Assembly (NCBI GenBank): GCA_964536835.1
Contig: CAZIAZ010000007.1
Coordinates: forward strand, 7,367-71,366
Direction of reading: 5' to 3'
Origin: DAONFI01 sp035403485
GTDB taxonomy: Bacteria; Planctomycetota; Phycisphaerae; SM23-33
DNA length: 64,000 nt
The notes beneath the pieces are model-generated. The model did no database searches and had not been told where the DNA came from. It saw nothing but the letters and a program-made list of their open reading frames with translations. This document shows, in pieces, positions 34,975 through 43,846 of the stretch. Position 1 is the stretch's first letter. Every line of letters starts with the position of its first letter. A program made the translations under genes and the position numbers.

Positions 34975-35586
34975 TCAATCGCTTTTGCGATTGTACTTCT
35001 GCATTACATTCAACATGTCGCCAAAGACCCAATCTTCGACGGCATCGGCGGCGATGTTTATCGCACTGCCTATGTCTTCAAGTTCATTTGATGCGAACTT
35101 GCCCAGCACGTAATCGCTGACGTCCATTACGCCTGGCGGTGTGCCTATTCCTATTCTCAGCCGCGGGAATTCATCACTCCCGCATTTGTGAATAATATCG
35201 GCAAGTCCGTTATGGCCGCCGGCTGAACCTTTCGCCCTGAGCCGCAACTGTGCCAGCGGCAGAGCGAAATCGTCCAGGACGACGAGTATCTCATCCGGCT
35301 GGGCTTTGTAAAAATCCATCATTGCCCGAACCGCGCGGCCTGACTCGTTCATATATGTCATGGGCGCCAAAAGCACCACGTTTCGCGATTCCTCATCGAA
35401 CCGCTCGCGACGGGTCTGCCAGAACATCGACTGAAATTTTTCAGCCGCCGTTTCCAGCCCCCAACGCTGCCGAAGAACCTCCAGCACCCTGAACCCGACG
35501 TTATGCCGCGTTTCGACATACTTCCGTCCCGGGTTGCCCAGCCCGACGACAAATCTGCGTGCAGGGCATTGAGGGTCGCTGGCCAT
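34975..35586 (-). CDS. pth: Peptidyl-tRNA hydrolase
   Basis: Releases tRNA from prematurely dropped peptidyl-tRNA. It is 203 residues. VVGLGNPGRKYVETRHNVGF holds the catalytic His20-equivalent and the conserved Asn, MTYMNESGRAV the second Asn, and LDDFALPLAQLRLRAKGSAGGHNGL the Asp and substrate loop. AAGGAG is nine bases upstream, at the very end of rplY. The rplY-pth order is widely conserved. Confidence 0.97.
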   Translation of the reverse strand: MASDPQCPARRFVVGLGNPGRKYVETRHNVGFRVLEVLRQRWGLETAAEKFQSMFWQTRRERFDEESRNVVLLAPMTYMNESGRAVRAMMDFYKAQPDEILVVLDDFALPLAQLRLRAKGSAGGHNGLADIIHKCGSDEFPRLRIGIGTPPGVMDVSDYVLGKFASNELEDIGSAINIAADAVEDWVFGDMLNVMQKYNRKSD

Positions 35587-35592
35587 ACGGCG

Positions 35593-36258
35593 TTACTCCT
35601 TTTTGGGCTTTGAGGCGGTATCGGCTTTGGCCTCTTCGCCTTCTTCTTCCTTCTTTTCGCCGATGACTTCCGGCTCGGCTGGCGTTTCGCCTTCGGCGGC
35701 TGGTTCGGCGACTGCTTCTTCTGCTATTATGGCCACAGAGCAGAGAACTTCATTTTCGTCGTCAACGAGTCTGGCGCCTTCGGGCAGGGTCAGGTCGTGG
35801 GCGTAAACGTGGCCGTTGAGCGGCACCGCCTCGATATTGTGACGGATTTCTTCGGGCATATTGCGAACGGTACATTCGATGGTAACGTCGGAGCAGGCTA
35901 TCTGCAGGACGCCGCCGTCTTTCATGCCCTGTGCAGTGCCGATGAAATTGACCGGCACGGTTACGCGGACGATTTCGTCCATGTTCACGCGGCTGAAGTC
36001 AACGTGCAGAATATTGTCGCCGAGGCTGTCGTACTGCACTTCCTTGAACATGACGTTTTCGTCTTTGCCGTCGACAACCATGTCCAGCACGCGTTCGTGA
36101 TGCTGAATGGCCAGTGCGATTTCGTGTTTGTCGAGCGTCAGAGACTGCGGGGCTTTGCCGTGGCCGTAAACATTGCCAGGCACTTTGCCCGCTGCACGCA
36201 AACGCTTTACCGCATTCGAGCCGTTTTCCTTACGTGTCGTAGCTGTTATCTTCGCCAT
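35593..36258 (-). CDS. rplY: 50S ribosomal protein L25/Ctc
   Basis: bL25 of the long (CTC) type, 221 residues. The N-terminal 5S-rRNA-binding domain has NGSNAVKRLRAAGKVPGNVYG. The C-terminal TL5 domain follows (DFSRVNMDEIVRVTVPVNFIGTA, then LPEGARLVDDENEVLCSV). The last ~45 residues are Glu/Lys/Ala-rich. AAGGAG lies before the ATG. It is between prs and pth. Confidence 0.96.
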   Translation of the reverse strand: MAKITATTRKENGSNAVKRLRAAGKVPGNVYGHGKAPQSLTLDKHEIALAIQHHERVLDMVVDGKDENVMFKEVQYDSLGDNILHVDFSRVNMDEIVRVTVPVNFIGTAQGMKDGGVLQIACSDVTIECTVRNMPEEIRHNIEAVPLNGHVYAHDLTLPEGARLVDDENEVLCSVAIIAEEAVAEPAAEGETPAEPEVIGEKKEEEGEEAKADTASKPKKE

Positions 36259-36343
36259 TGCGAATTACTCCTTGTCGTACCCCGGCACCGCGCCAGGGCA
36301 ACCTAACTGTTGATTTTTCAATAAATTGACAAATAAAAACTTT

Positions 36344-37279
36344 TCAGTGAACGAACAGGCTGCTCACCGATTCGTTATTGTGTATTCTATGGATGGCTTC
36401 GCCGAGCAGCGGCGCCACGCTCAGGACGCGCAGTTTGCCGATGGCGTCGATTTTTTCCTGCCCGACTGGTATCGTGTCGGTCACCACCACTTCATCCACG
36501 GGGGCTTTTTTCAGCCGTTCACATGCAGGGCCGCAAAGGACGGCATGCGTGGCGGATACTATTACCCGCTTTGCGCCGCGCGCCTTGCAAAGTTCCGCCG
36601 CGCTGCAAACTGTGCCGGCGGTGGATATCATGTCGTCGACCATCAGCACGCTTTTGCCGGCGACGTCGCCGATAAGGTAACCGGTCTCGACTTCCTGGTC
36701 GCTCAGCCGACGCTTGTTTATTATGGCAAGTTCACCGCCCAGACGGGACGCGTAAATGCGGGCACGTTTGACATTGCCGACGTCGGGGCTGACCAGGGCC
36801 AGATTATCTATTTTCTGCTCGGTAAAATAACGGCCCAACACCGGCTCTGCCAGCAAATTGTCTACCGGTATGTCAAAAAATCCCTGAATCTGATTGGCGT
36901 GCAGATCCATGACCAGCACGCGATGAGCGCCAGCCATTGTTATGAGATTCGCTACAAGTTTGGCTGTTATCGGCACACGGCCTTCGTCTTTTCTATCCTG
37001 CCGCGCGTAACCGAAATATGGAATGACAGCCGTGATTTTTTTCGCCGATGCACGACGGGCACAGTCGATAAAAACCAGCAGTTCCATCAGCGATTCGTTG
37101 ACGGGAGAACAAGTCGGCTGAATTATGAAGACGTCGCGTCCGCGGATGTCCTCTTCCAGCTTTATCAGCACTTCTCCGTCAGGGAACGCACTGATGCGAG
37201 CCTTGCCCAACGGCACGCCGAGGTATTCCGCTATCTTCTGGCCCAGCAATGGATTGCTTCGGCCACAGAAAAGAATCAT
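36344..37279 (-). CDS. prs: Ribose-phosphate pyrophosphokinase
   Basis: Makes PRPP from ribose-5-phosphate and ATP for nucleotide, His and Trp synthesis. It is 311 residues. SAFPDGEVLIKL and PYFGYARQDRKD are substrate regions, VMDLHANQIQGFFDIPVDNL is the PRPP synthase signature, and VDDMISTAGTV is the PRPP-binding loop. I choose ATG 37279 because MILFCGRSNPLLGQKIA matches the family N-terminus and GGAG is eight bases upstream; upstream in-frame ATGs at 37297 and 37360 would extend it. It is probably the first gene of the unit running down to rplI. Confidence 0.96.
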   Translation of the reverse strand: MILFCGRSNPLLGQKIAEYLGVPLGKARISAFPDGEVLIKLEEDIRGRDVFIIQPTCSPVNESLMELLVFIDCARRASAKKITAVIPYFGYARQDRKDEGRVPITAKLVANLITMAGAHRVLVMDLHANQIQGFFDIPVDNLLAEPVLGRYFTEQKIDNLALVSPDVGNVKRARIYASRLGGELAIINKRRLSDQEVETGYLIGDVAGKSVLMVDDMISTAGTVCSAAELCKARGAKRVIVSATHAVLCGPACERLKKAPVDEVVVTDTIPVGQEKIDAIGKLRVLSVAPLLGEAIHRIHNNESVSSLFVH

Positions 37280-37423
37280 TTCGGCAACTCCGGTCATGTC
37301 TGTTTTACCTTGAATTCCCAGCCGGCTGAACGTCAGCTCAACCAGCCCAAAATCCATCAAAATTTTGCAGCCTCACTGTGAAGCTGTCACTCTACATTCA
37401 ATTTTTTGATGAAACTTCCAAAA

Positions 37424-37495
37424 TTACCCGGCCAGGACTCGAACCTGGAATAAGAGTACCAAAAACTCTGGTGTTGCCAATTACACCACCGGGTA
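37424..37495 (-). tRNA. tRNA-Gln (TTG)
   Basis: A cloverleaf reads on the minus strand: acceptor TACCCGG / CCGGGTA, D arm GTGTAATTGGCAACAC, anticodon stem AGAGT / ACTCT with loop TTTTGGT (anticodon TTG), and T arm with AGGTTCGAGTCCT. CCA is not encoded. It is the partner of the GlnS at 7605. Confidence 0.95.
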
Positions 37496-37625
37496 AAACC
37501 GAAATTTCCGGGCAGTTACCCGTAAATTTTTCAAACAAACCAATGTAAAAGGCGAAACCGCCAACAAACTTCCGAGAAGTTTCAACATTACTTGCAGCAA
37601 TAATTTTCCGCAATTGTCAATTTAC

Positions 37626-37815
37626 AAAACGACGATTCCTGAAATTCTGAATCGTTTCAAGTCATTGGCTGTCCGTGCCTTTCATCAGCCAATAAACTTC
37701 GAGTTGCGGCGGGGGCTTCATTCGGAGGCCTGAACAGGCGGCCGCAACCTCGACCTGTCCACTCCCGACCTTCCTGTCGGGGCGCCCCGTGCGAATGAAA
37801 AAGGCACTCAGGGAG
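37626..37815 (-). ncRNA. Probable structured ncRNA, about 190 nt (6S-like?)
   Basis: No ORF, but promoter (37821-37848) and terminator signals (37633-37654) frame a GC-rich segment full of complementary tracts. GTGCCTTTTTCAT at the 5' side can pair with ATGAAAGGCAC near the 3' side, or its TTCATTCG can pair with CGAATGAA instead. GTTGCGGC / GCCGCAAC, CCTGTTCAGG, CCCGAC / GTCGGG and ATTGGCTG / CAGCCAAT form further stems. Size, the CCCUGAG near the 5' end and a long rod-like fold are compatible with 6S RNA, but that identity is tentative. Exact ends are estimates. Confidence 0.5.
37633..37654 (-). terminator. Terminator of the putative ncRNA
   Basis: Hairpin CGATTC / GAATCG with a 10-base loop, followed on the minus strand by TCGTTTTGT. 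Confidence 0.5.
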
Positions 37816-37820
37816 TAACA

Positions 37821-37848
37821 ATAATAAAATTAATTCCGGCTGTGTCAA
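37821..37848 (-). promoter_or_regulatory. Sigma-70-type promoter of the putative ncRNA
   Basis: On the minus strand TTGACA (37843-37848), 16 bp, TATTAT (37821-37826). The predicted start is near 37814. No coding gene on this strand lies within 500 bp downstream. Confidence 0.6.
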
Positions 37849-37942
37849 GCCCTGTATTGAAATTTTTCATCTTTTTAAAATTAATAAGGGTGAAACAAAA
37901 GATTCGATTTGATAGACTCTGCCGAAAAAGGAGATGTGGCCG

Positions 37943-38395
37943 ATGAAAACACTGCTGGTTTGCATAGATTTTTCAGACGTTACTGAATGTCTGATTTCTA
38001 ATGCCATAAAACTTGCCCAAGCGTTTGAAGAAAAGATATTTCTTCTGCATGTTACCGAGCCGGATCCTGATTTTATCGGGTTTTCCACCGGCTCAAAGAC
38101 CGTAAGGGAGCAATGGGCGAAAAAATTTTCCCGAGAACACGCGGCACTTTGCGAAATGCAGAAAAGATTGCACTCGACCAGCCTTGAAGTCGAGGGCATA
38201 GTCGTTCAGGGCGCCGTGGCGGACAAGATTCTTCAGCATGTCGCCAGCCTTCATGCTGATATGATTCTGATGGGTACTCACGGCCATGGCGGACTTTATA
38301 ATTTGCTGGTCGGCAGCGTTACAGGGAATGTTTTGAAACGTGCAACCTGCCCCGTAGTTCTTGTTAACGCAAAAGAGGAAAAGAATGCTATTTAA
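37943..38395 (+). CDS. Universal stress protein (UspA family)
   Basis: A 150-residue cytoplasmic nucleotide-binding protein. KTLLVCIDFSDVTE is the N-terminal strand, and MGTHGHGGLYNLLVGSVTGNVL carries the ATP-binding G-x2-G-x9-G-S/T motif. This predicts an ATP-binding type. The ATG at 37943 is chosen because AAGGAG is nine bases upstream; the ATG at 37934 abuts that site. Its end overlaps the MBOAT gene by 11 bp, so the two are translated together. Confidence 0.92.
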   Translation: MKTLLVCIDFSDVTECLISNAIKLAQAFEEKIFLLHVTEPDPDFIGFSTGSKTVREQWAKKFSREHAALCEMQKRLHSTSLEVEGIVVQGAVADKILQHVASLHADMILMGTHGHGGLYNLLVGSVTGNVLKRATCPVVLVNAKEEKNAI

Positions 38396-39797
38396 TTCTT
38401 ATTCTTTTTTCATATTTTTCGCCGTAGTCCTCATAATAAGCAGGCTGAACTGGCCGTGGCGGGGAAAAAAAGTCTTCCTGCTTGTTATGAGTTATGTTTT
38501 TTATGCTGCCTGGAATCCGCCGTTTGTCGTTCTGCTGTGGATTTCCACCGTCGCCGACTGGTATTTCGCCGGTTGGATGGGCAAAACGGGAAATCGTACG
38601 AAACGTAAACTGCTTATGTTCGGCAGTTTATTTGTGAATCTCGGCATGCTCGGCTTTTTCAAGTACGGCACGTTTGCGGCGGATAATTTCACGGCGATGG
38701 TGCAGGCGTTCGGCTTTGATTTCGTCCCGGCCAAAGCCGATATAATTCTCCCCGTCGGCATAAGTTTTTACACGTTCCAGACATTGAGTTACACTATCGA
38801 CGTATATCGCGGCCAGCTCAAGCCGTGGCACAGTTTTCTCGATTATTCGCTGTATGTTACATTTTTCCCCCAGTTGGTGGCTGGGCCTATCGTGCGCGCG
38901 GCGGAATTTCTGCCTCAATGCGAAGAACCCAAAAAGGCAACAGCCGGCCAACTCGGCTGGGGATTGTGTCTCTTTATCGTCGGCCTTTTTAACAAGGTTG
39001 TCATTGCCGACCATTTCATGGCTGGCACGGTGGAACAGATTTATGGCTCGACGGCTCATGTCGGATTTTTCGGCGCATGGGCAGGGACGTTGGCGTTCAG
39101 CATGCAGATATTCTGTGATTTCGCAGGCTATTCCACATGTGCAATAGGCGTGGCGATGTGCCTGGGTTTTGTTCTGCCGGACAATTTCCGCTTTCCGTAT
39201 AGCGCGATTGGTTTTTCCGATTTTTGGAGAAGGTGGCATATTTCTCTTTCAACGTGGTTGCGGGACTATCTGTATATTCCGTTGGGCGGCAACAGGCACG
39301 GAGCGTTCATGACTTACAGAAATCTGTTCCTTACGATGCTGCTGGGAGGATTGTGGCATGGCGCAAGCTGGACGTTTGTCGTATGGGGCGGCTTGCATGG
39401 AATTTATCTTGTGATTGAGCGGCTGTTGAAGACGTTTGTGGCTGATATACCATTATGGCACGGCAGAATTTTTAAGGCTTTTTTCTGGTTTCTTACCTTT
39501 CTGGGCGTATGTTTTGCGTGGGTGTTTTTCAGGGCTCAGACTTTTGGCAGCGCGTGGGCTATCTGCAGGAGCATGGCTGGAATTACGGATGATTTTTCAA
39601 TTTCCGGCTTCAGCCGGGTATACGCATTCGTCGCCGTCATAGTCGGCTTACATATTTACATGCGAAACCGGTCACTGGAATATCTGGTATCGAAAGTCCC
39701 CGTGCCGGTCATTTCATTGATTCTTGCCGTTATGATTTTTTTGATAATGATGTGCCTCAATGGAGATGAGAATGCGTTCATCTATTTCCAATTCTGA
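38385..39797 (+). CDS. MBOAT O-acyltransferase (AlgI-like)
   Basis: A polytopic membrane acyltransferase of 470 residues that transfers acyl (often acetyl) groups to a surface polysaccharide or similar acceptor. RRWHISLSTWLRDYLYIPLGG around residue 285 is the AlgI/DltB hallmark, and GLWHGASWTFVVWGGLHG carries the proposed catalytic His. About ten membrane helices are visible. GAGG lies before the ATG at 38385, inside the end of uspA. The next gene encodes the likely SGNH-type partner, as in AlgI-AlgJ/X pairs. Confidence 0.93.
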   Translation: MLFNSYSFFIFFAVVLIISRLNWPWRGKKVFLLVMSYVFYAAWNPPFVVLLWISTVADWYFAGWMGKTGNRTKRKLLMFGSLFVNLGMLGFFKYGTFAADNFTAMVQAFGFDFVPAKADIILPVGISFYTFQTLSYTIDVYRGQLKPWHSFLDYSLYVTFFPQLVAGPIVRAAEFLPQCEEPKKATAGQLGWGLCLFIVGLFNKVVIADHFMAGTVEQIYGSTAHVGFFGAWAGTLAFSMQIFCDFAGYSTCAIGVAMCLGFVLPDNFRFPYSAIGFSDFWRRWHISLSTWLRDYLYIPLGGNRHGAFMTYRNLFLTMLLGGLWHGASWTFVVWGGLHGIYLVIERLLKTFVADIPLWHGRIFKAFFWFLTFLGVCFAWVFFRAQTFGSAWAICRSMAGITDDFSISGFSRVYAFVAVIVGLHIYMRNRSLEYLVSKVPVPVISLILAVMIFLIMMCLNGDENAFIYFQF

Positions 39798-40818
39798 GTT
39801 GCGACGGCCGGATATGAATTATGCCAGACTCTGGCTGCTTGCCGCCGTAATGACGCTGGCCATACTCGGAAGTTGCGATGTGCTTATCCGTATGTACGGC
39901 GTGACTCCCAGCCTCGTGGATGACATGAAATTGTGGGAATACACGAGAGATGGAATGTTAACCGGTACTGCTTCCGCGAATCAGGTCATATTTATCGGAA
40001 CATCGCGGGCAAATCTGGGAATCGATCCTGGTATTTTCGAGAAAGAAACCGGCTGCGATGTTTTAAAGCTTGGCATTGCTGGTTCTGAAGCATGGCCGTT
40101 GCTCAGGGATATTGCCGAAAATACGGATTTTCGCGGCACGATTTTTTATGATTTCAGGGCTGATGCCTGCAGCCGCAATGATATAGCACAAATAACCGAA
40201 AAATATATACGCGAATATTATAAAAATTATTCCAACCTTGGGAAATATGATAAAATTCTGAATGAAAAAATTGCGATTTTTTTCCAAAGCAGCCTTGCCA
40301 TAGTTGATATTGCTCCGGAAAATCTGAACAGAATATTTTTGCCCGAAAAGGCAAGAGCCGATAATTATGTCGTCATCGGAAAAGACAGAGCGACGAAGGC
40401 GTATTATCGTACGAAATTGACGGCTAAAGGCATTGCAAAAAACCGTAAGAAACGCATACGGGAAGCCCGCGAGGCTTGTGCCGGAAAATGTCATGATGAT
40501 TCCATGTGGCAATGCCGCATCAGGGAAATCGGCAAATGGGTGAAACTTGTTCAGGACAGAGGCGGCCGCGTCGTACTGGTGCGTTTCCCGACATCCGGCG
40601 AGCATTGGGAACTGGATTCAGCAGCTTATCCGCGTGAAAAATATTGGAATAAGATTGCCGGTCTGACCGGAGCGGTCACTATTCATTTCAAGGATATTCA
40701 GGGGTTTGAAAGTGTCGATTGTCCGGACACTTCACATCTGAATTACGATGATGCCGAGAAATTCACTGAATATCTCGCGAAATGGTATGACATAAATATC
40801 GGCGTGAAAAGGAAATGA
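39772..40818 (+). CDS. SGNH-hydrolase-like partner of the MBOAT protein
   Basis: A 348-residue protein with one N-terminal membrane segment (about residues 20-38) and a periplasmic domain. IFIGTSRANLGIDP resembles the block-I Ser loop (G-x-S) and CPDTSHLNYDDA the terminal Asp-x-x-His of SGNH esterases. In polysaccharide O-acetylation systems such a protein completes acetyl transfer after the MBOAT channel. The ATG at 39772 has GGAG six bases upstream and lies 26 bp inside the MBOAT gene. A hairpin terminator follows. Confidence 0.75.
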   Translation: MRSSISNSELRRPDMNYARLWLLAAVMTLAILGSCDVLIRMYGVTPSLVDDMKLWEYTRDGMLTGTASANQVIFIGTSRANLGIDPGIFEKETGCDVLKLGIAGSEAWPLLRDIAENTDFRGTIFYDFRADACSRNDIAQITEKYIREYYKNYSNLGKYDKILNEKIAIFFQSSLAIVDIAPENLNRIFLPEKARADNYVVIGKDRATKAYYRTKLTAKGIAKNRKKRIREAREACAGKCHDDSMWQCRIREIGKWVKLVQDRGGRVVLVRFPTSGEHWELDSAAYPREKYWNKIAGLTGAVTIHFKDIQGFESVDCPDTSHLNYDDAEKFTEYLAKWYDINIGVKRK

Positions 40819-40822
40819 TTGA

Positions 40823-40857
40823 AGCGACTCTCAAAATTTTTTCTTTTTGAGAGCCGC
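40823..40857. terminator. Hairpin between the SGNH gene and dnaN
   Basis: GCGACTCTCAAAA paired with TTTTTGAGAGCCGC, loop rich in T. It lies between convergent genes and may end both transcripts. Confidence 0.6.
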
Positions 40858-40880
40858 TCCATATTTTTCTTAAAAAAATA

Positions 40881-41978
40881 TCAGCCGAGGTCGACCGGCA
40901 TAAGTACATAGAGGAAATCGGGGCCGGCCTTTATCATCGCCGGCTTGTTTGGGGCGCTCATTTCAAACCGCAGCATGTCTGTATCGATTACCTTGAGTGC
41001 GTCGAGCAGAAATTGCGGATTGAAACCGATGTCCATGGGATTGCCGTTGAGGACGATTGGACATTGGACTTCGGCTTCGCCGGCTTCTGGGGCTCGGCTG
41101 GACATTATAAGCGAGTCCGCCTGGAAGCTCAGTTTCACGCCGCGAGATTCGTCGTTCGTAAGCAGGGCCGCCTGCCGCACGCGATGCTGGAATTCGCCGG
41201 TGTTGATATCGGCGTGGCGGTCGCAGTTTTGCGGGATGACGTCGGAATATTTGGGGAAATTGCCCTGTACGAGCGTACTCATCAGCGTGGCGTTGGATGA
41301 TTTTACGAGAATCTGGTTGTCTTCAATCTTGACGTCGAGCATATCTTCCGGATTGCAGACTCGCAGAATAAGGCCCATGAACTTCGCCGGCACTATCGCC
41401 GTCGCCGAAGATGAGCTTGCCGACTCGAGCATGCCCATTGCCTGTGCCAGCCGATGGCCGTCCGTGGCAACGAGCTTCAGATTCTTGCCCGTCGCTTCCC
41501 ATAAAACGCCTGATATGGCGTAATGACTGTGAGCTTTTGCAGTGGCGAAGAGCGTTTTGGTTATCATATCCTTCAAAACGGCGGCTGGAACTTTGAAATC
41601 GCCGGCGGCTGGGAACTGATCGATGGCTGGATATTCCGCAGGGTCGAACCCGAAAATCTTGAAACGGCTGCCTGTGCCCTTGACGATGGTGGCTTCCTTA
41701 TCAGATTCGATAGTCAGGCTGTCGTCGCCGGTGGCTTCGCGGACGATGCCGCTGAATCGGGTTGCCGGCACGAGTGCTTCGCCGGCTTGCTCGACCTGTA
41801 CTGCAGTTACCAGATAGCGGCAGCCCACTTCCAGGTCTGTGCCCATGAGCTCCAGGCCGTTTGCCGTCGCGACCAGTTTGATGCACTCAAGCACCGGCTT
41901 GGGCGTGCGGGTTGATACTATACTGCCCAGTACGTTCAGTGCATCCTGCAATGCCTGCGTTTGTGCTATAACTTTCAT
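40881..41978 (-). CDS. dnaN: DNA polymerase III beta subunit (sliding clamp)
   Basis: A 365-residue ring clamp that holds polymerase on DNA. It has three repeated DnaN domains. LVATDGHRLAQA in the middle domain is the strongest signature, RFSGIVREA lies in the first, and FLYVLMPVDLG ends the protein at the partner-binding pocket (M-P-V/M-R/D-L). The ATG at 41978 matches the family start (MKVIAQTQALQ); the in-frame ATG nine codons upstream is unlikely. dnaA, recF and gyrB are not adjacent, so the usual origin-linked dnaA-dnaN order is absent here. Confidence 0.96.
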   Translation of the reverse strand: MKVIAQTQALQDALNVLGSIVSTRTPKPVLECIKLVATANGLELMGTDLEVGCRYLVTAVQVEQAGEALVPATRFSGIVREATGDDSLTIESDKEATIVKGTGSRFKIFGFDPAEYPAIDQFPAAGDFKVPAAVLKDMITKTLFATAKAHSHYAISGVLWEATGKNLKLVATDGHRLAQAMGMLESASSSSATAIVPAKFMGLILRVCNPEDMLDVKIEDNQILVKSSNATLMSTLVQGNFPKYSDVIPQNCDRHADINTGEFQHRVRQAALLTNDESRGVKLSFQADSLIMSSRAPEAGEAEVQCPIVLNGNPMDIGFNPQFLLDALKVIDTDMLRFEMSAPNKPAMIKAGPDFLYVLMPVDLG

Positions 41979-42187
41979 TTTCCCGCCATCCTTCCTTGTA
42001 TACAAGATAATGTATTATAGCTGTAAATTCATACCATAAGGTGTACGGAGCTTTTATACGATTTTTTCAGCCGTCTTGCAAGAAAAAATGACGGTTTATG
42101 GGGATATTCTGCAATTTCATTTTAGAGCAATATAGAGTTGTTTGTCATTTTTCGTTGCGACATTATTCAATAGCGATTTTTACGAAA

Positions 42188-42384
42188 AAATAAGCCCGAA
42201 TACCGCTAGAGCATATTAAACTTGACTTTGCGCTTGTTGCTGTTTGCGGCGTCGGCTGGCTACGTCAGGCTGCATCGGAAACCATATAAGGTTGCCTGCT
42301 TCGCCTTCCTTGCCAGCCTCGTCCTCAACGACGCAACAAGGCGCAATTTCAAATTTAACATGCTCTAAAGCATTCGGGCTTATT
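42188..42384. repeat. Nested palindromic repeat, copy 5
   Basis: Core element 42207-42367: about 34-bp imperfect inverted arms starting TAGAGCATATTAAACTTGA, around GGCTGCATCGGAAACC and CTGCTTCGCCTTCCTTGCCA. The core sits inside a second dyad, AATAAGCCCGAATA (42189) and GCATTCGGGCTTATT (to 42384), which looks like an older hairpin split by the insertion. Non-coding, between dnaN and the TPR gene. Confidence 0.8.
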
Positions 42385-42408
42385 TGTCTTTGTACGTAGA
42401 AATCTATT

Positions 42409-42476
42409 CCAAAAATCTTGGTTGCCTGCAAAATGGCTCAATTTTGACGGCATCCATGTTTTGGGATGGGTTCTAA
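42409..42476. repeat. Short form of the palindromic repeat, copy 6
   Basis: Reads CCAAAAATCTTGGTTGCC to GGGATGGGTTCTA. It matches, in reverse orientation, the short copy at 12461-12533, including a GGTTGCCTGCAA-like segment and CCATCCC end. It ends eight bases before the stop codon of the TPR gene. Confidence 0.6.
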
Positions 42477-42484
42477 TAAAAATA

Positions 42485-43846
42485 TCAGACCTGTTGCTTG
42501 AGTTTGTCGCGTATTGTCTGAAGGCGGCTGCGAACGTCCTTGAAGTTAAAATCTATCTGGGCGATGGCAGAGTAGCTTTCCTGGGCATTTTTGAGGTCGC
42601 CCAGATTTTCATAGCAGTTAGCCAGATAATAACGGATATCCTTTGTGCGTTCTTCAGGGATGTCGGCAGAGAGGGCTTTTTCGAATGTATCGACAGCTTC
42701 CTGCCACCACTGTTTTTTCATAAACGACTGGCCGAGATAATTTGCCACCAGCAACTTACGGCGTGGATCATTTTGTGCACCCTGAAGTGCAGCGATAGCT
42801 TCGTCGTATTTGCCGATTGTGAATAACCGTCGGCCCAGCTCGAATTTATAGCCCAGGTCGGTCGGATAGTTTCTGGCTCGTTCGTCGAATTCCGTGATTT
42901 CGAACTTGAGCTGGTCGATATATGCCTTTTTGTAAGCTTCCTGGTTGCCGGCTTCCTTCGCCTGCCGTACGGCGATGACGTGTTGACGCATCTTTATATC
43001 GCCGATTCGCATTTTGTAATTGTACGTGTTGGTTGCTTTGTAGGCTTGCTGGAGCACGTCTATAGCCGTCTGCTGATTTTCCGGCGTTTCTATTTTCAGC
43101 AGGGCGTCTACGTAACCGGATATTTTACCCGGCACGTCAGGCGATTCTTCATATTCGCGTTTCGTCTTTCGTATTTGCTGCTCGAGATAGTCTTCGCTTT
43201 TTACGAGCGAATCCTGCTGCATGAGTTCTTTCTGTTTTTCCATATCGCGTACGCCACGAAGGCCTTCGCCTTCCTGGCCGTACTGGCCCTGTTGTATGGT
43301 GTAATTAGCCAAAAGCGTGTTAAGACGATTTTCAAGTTGCGGGTCGCTGTTTTGCGGCGAAAGGTTTACAGCGTCACGGCATGCTTCGACAGCCAGTTTG
43401 AGTTCATTAGTCTGTTCGAAGATATCCGTAAGAAAGATGAAGGAGCGTTTTTGAGGTTTTTGGGTGGTTTTGGCGGCTTCGAACATCAGCTTAGCCATCC
43501 ATACGATGACTTCGTTGAGTTCCAGTTTTTGCGCCGCAATGATTACCTGTTCCATGGATAACATCGAGCCCGGGTCTTTAGCCCAGAGGTAACAGGCGTT
43601 TGCGAGGTTTTTTTCCAGATCCTTGCCGGAGCGGCGTTTAATCTGTTCCAATATGCCTGGCGGCTTGCCGCCTTGCGCTTTGCGTTTGAGGGCCACTTCG
43701 CGGAGTTTGTTGTAGCCGTTTTCTATGTTTGCCGGCTCACGCTGAATGCCTTCAACATACATCTCGATGGCGAAATCCCAGTTGCCGGTATCAGCCACTT
43801 CATCGCCGCGTTTGAAAAAAGCCTGTCCCTTGCCTTTTACGCTCAT
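42485..43846 (-). CDS. Tetratricopeptide-repeat protein
   Basis: A 453-residue protein without a signal peptide, made mostly of TPR-like helix pairs. GDEVADTGNWDFAIEMYVEGIQ begins the first, and the clearest repeats are at the C-terminus (FELGRRLFTIGKYDEAIAALQGA; NYLGQSFMKKQWWQEAVDTFEKAL; YYLANCYENLGDLKNAQESYSAI). The middle is charged and possibly coiled coil. TPR proteins act as protein-protein scaffolds. No catalytic domain is fused, and I cannot assign a partner. It is alone on its strand, with repeat DNA at its 3' side. Confidence 0.8.
   Translation of the reverse strand: MSVKGKGQAFFKRGDEVADTGNWDFAIEMYVEGIQREPANIENGYNKLREVALKRKAQGGKPPGILEQIKRRSGKDLEKNLANACYLWAKDPGSMLSMEQVIIAAQKLELNEVIVWMAKLMFEAAKTTQKPQKRSFIFLTDIFEQTNELKLAVEACRDAVNLSPQNSDPQLENRLNTLLANYTIQQGQYGQEGEGLRGVRDMEKQKELMQQDSLVKSEDYLEQQIRKTKREYEESPDVPGKISGYVDALLKIETPENQQTAIDVLQQAYKATNTYNYKMRIGDIKMRQHVIAVRQAKEAGNQEAYKKAYIDQLKFEITEFDERARNYPTDLGYKFELGRRLFTIGKYDEAIAALQGAQNDPRRKLLVANYLGQSFMKKQWWQEAVDTFEKALSADIPEERTKDIRYYLANCYENLGDLKNAQESYSAIAQIDFNFKDVRSRLQTIRDKLKQQV

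Noticed and set aside
36326..37381. 351-codon open frame antisense to prs
   Set aside because: It mirrors a highly conserved gene, has no ribosome binding site, and its product resembles no protein; it results from codon bias.
37432..37622. ORF overlapping tRNA-Gln on the minus strand (71 codons)
   Set aside because: It runs through the tRNA gene and has no coding features.
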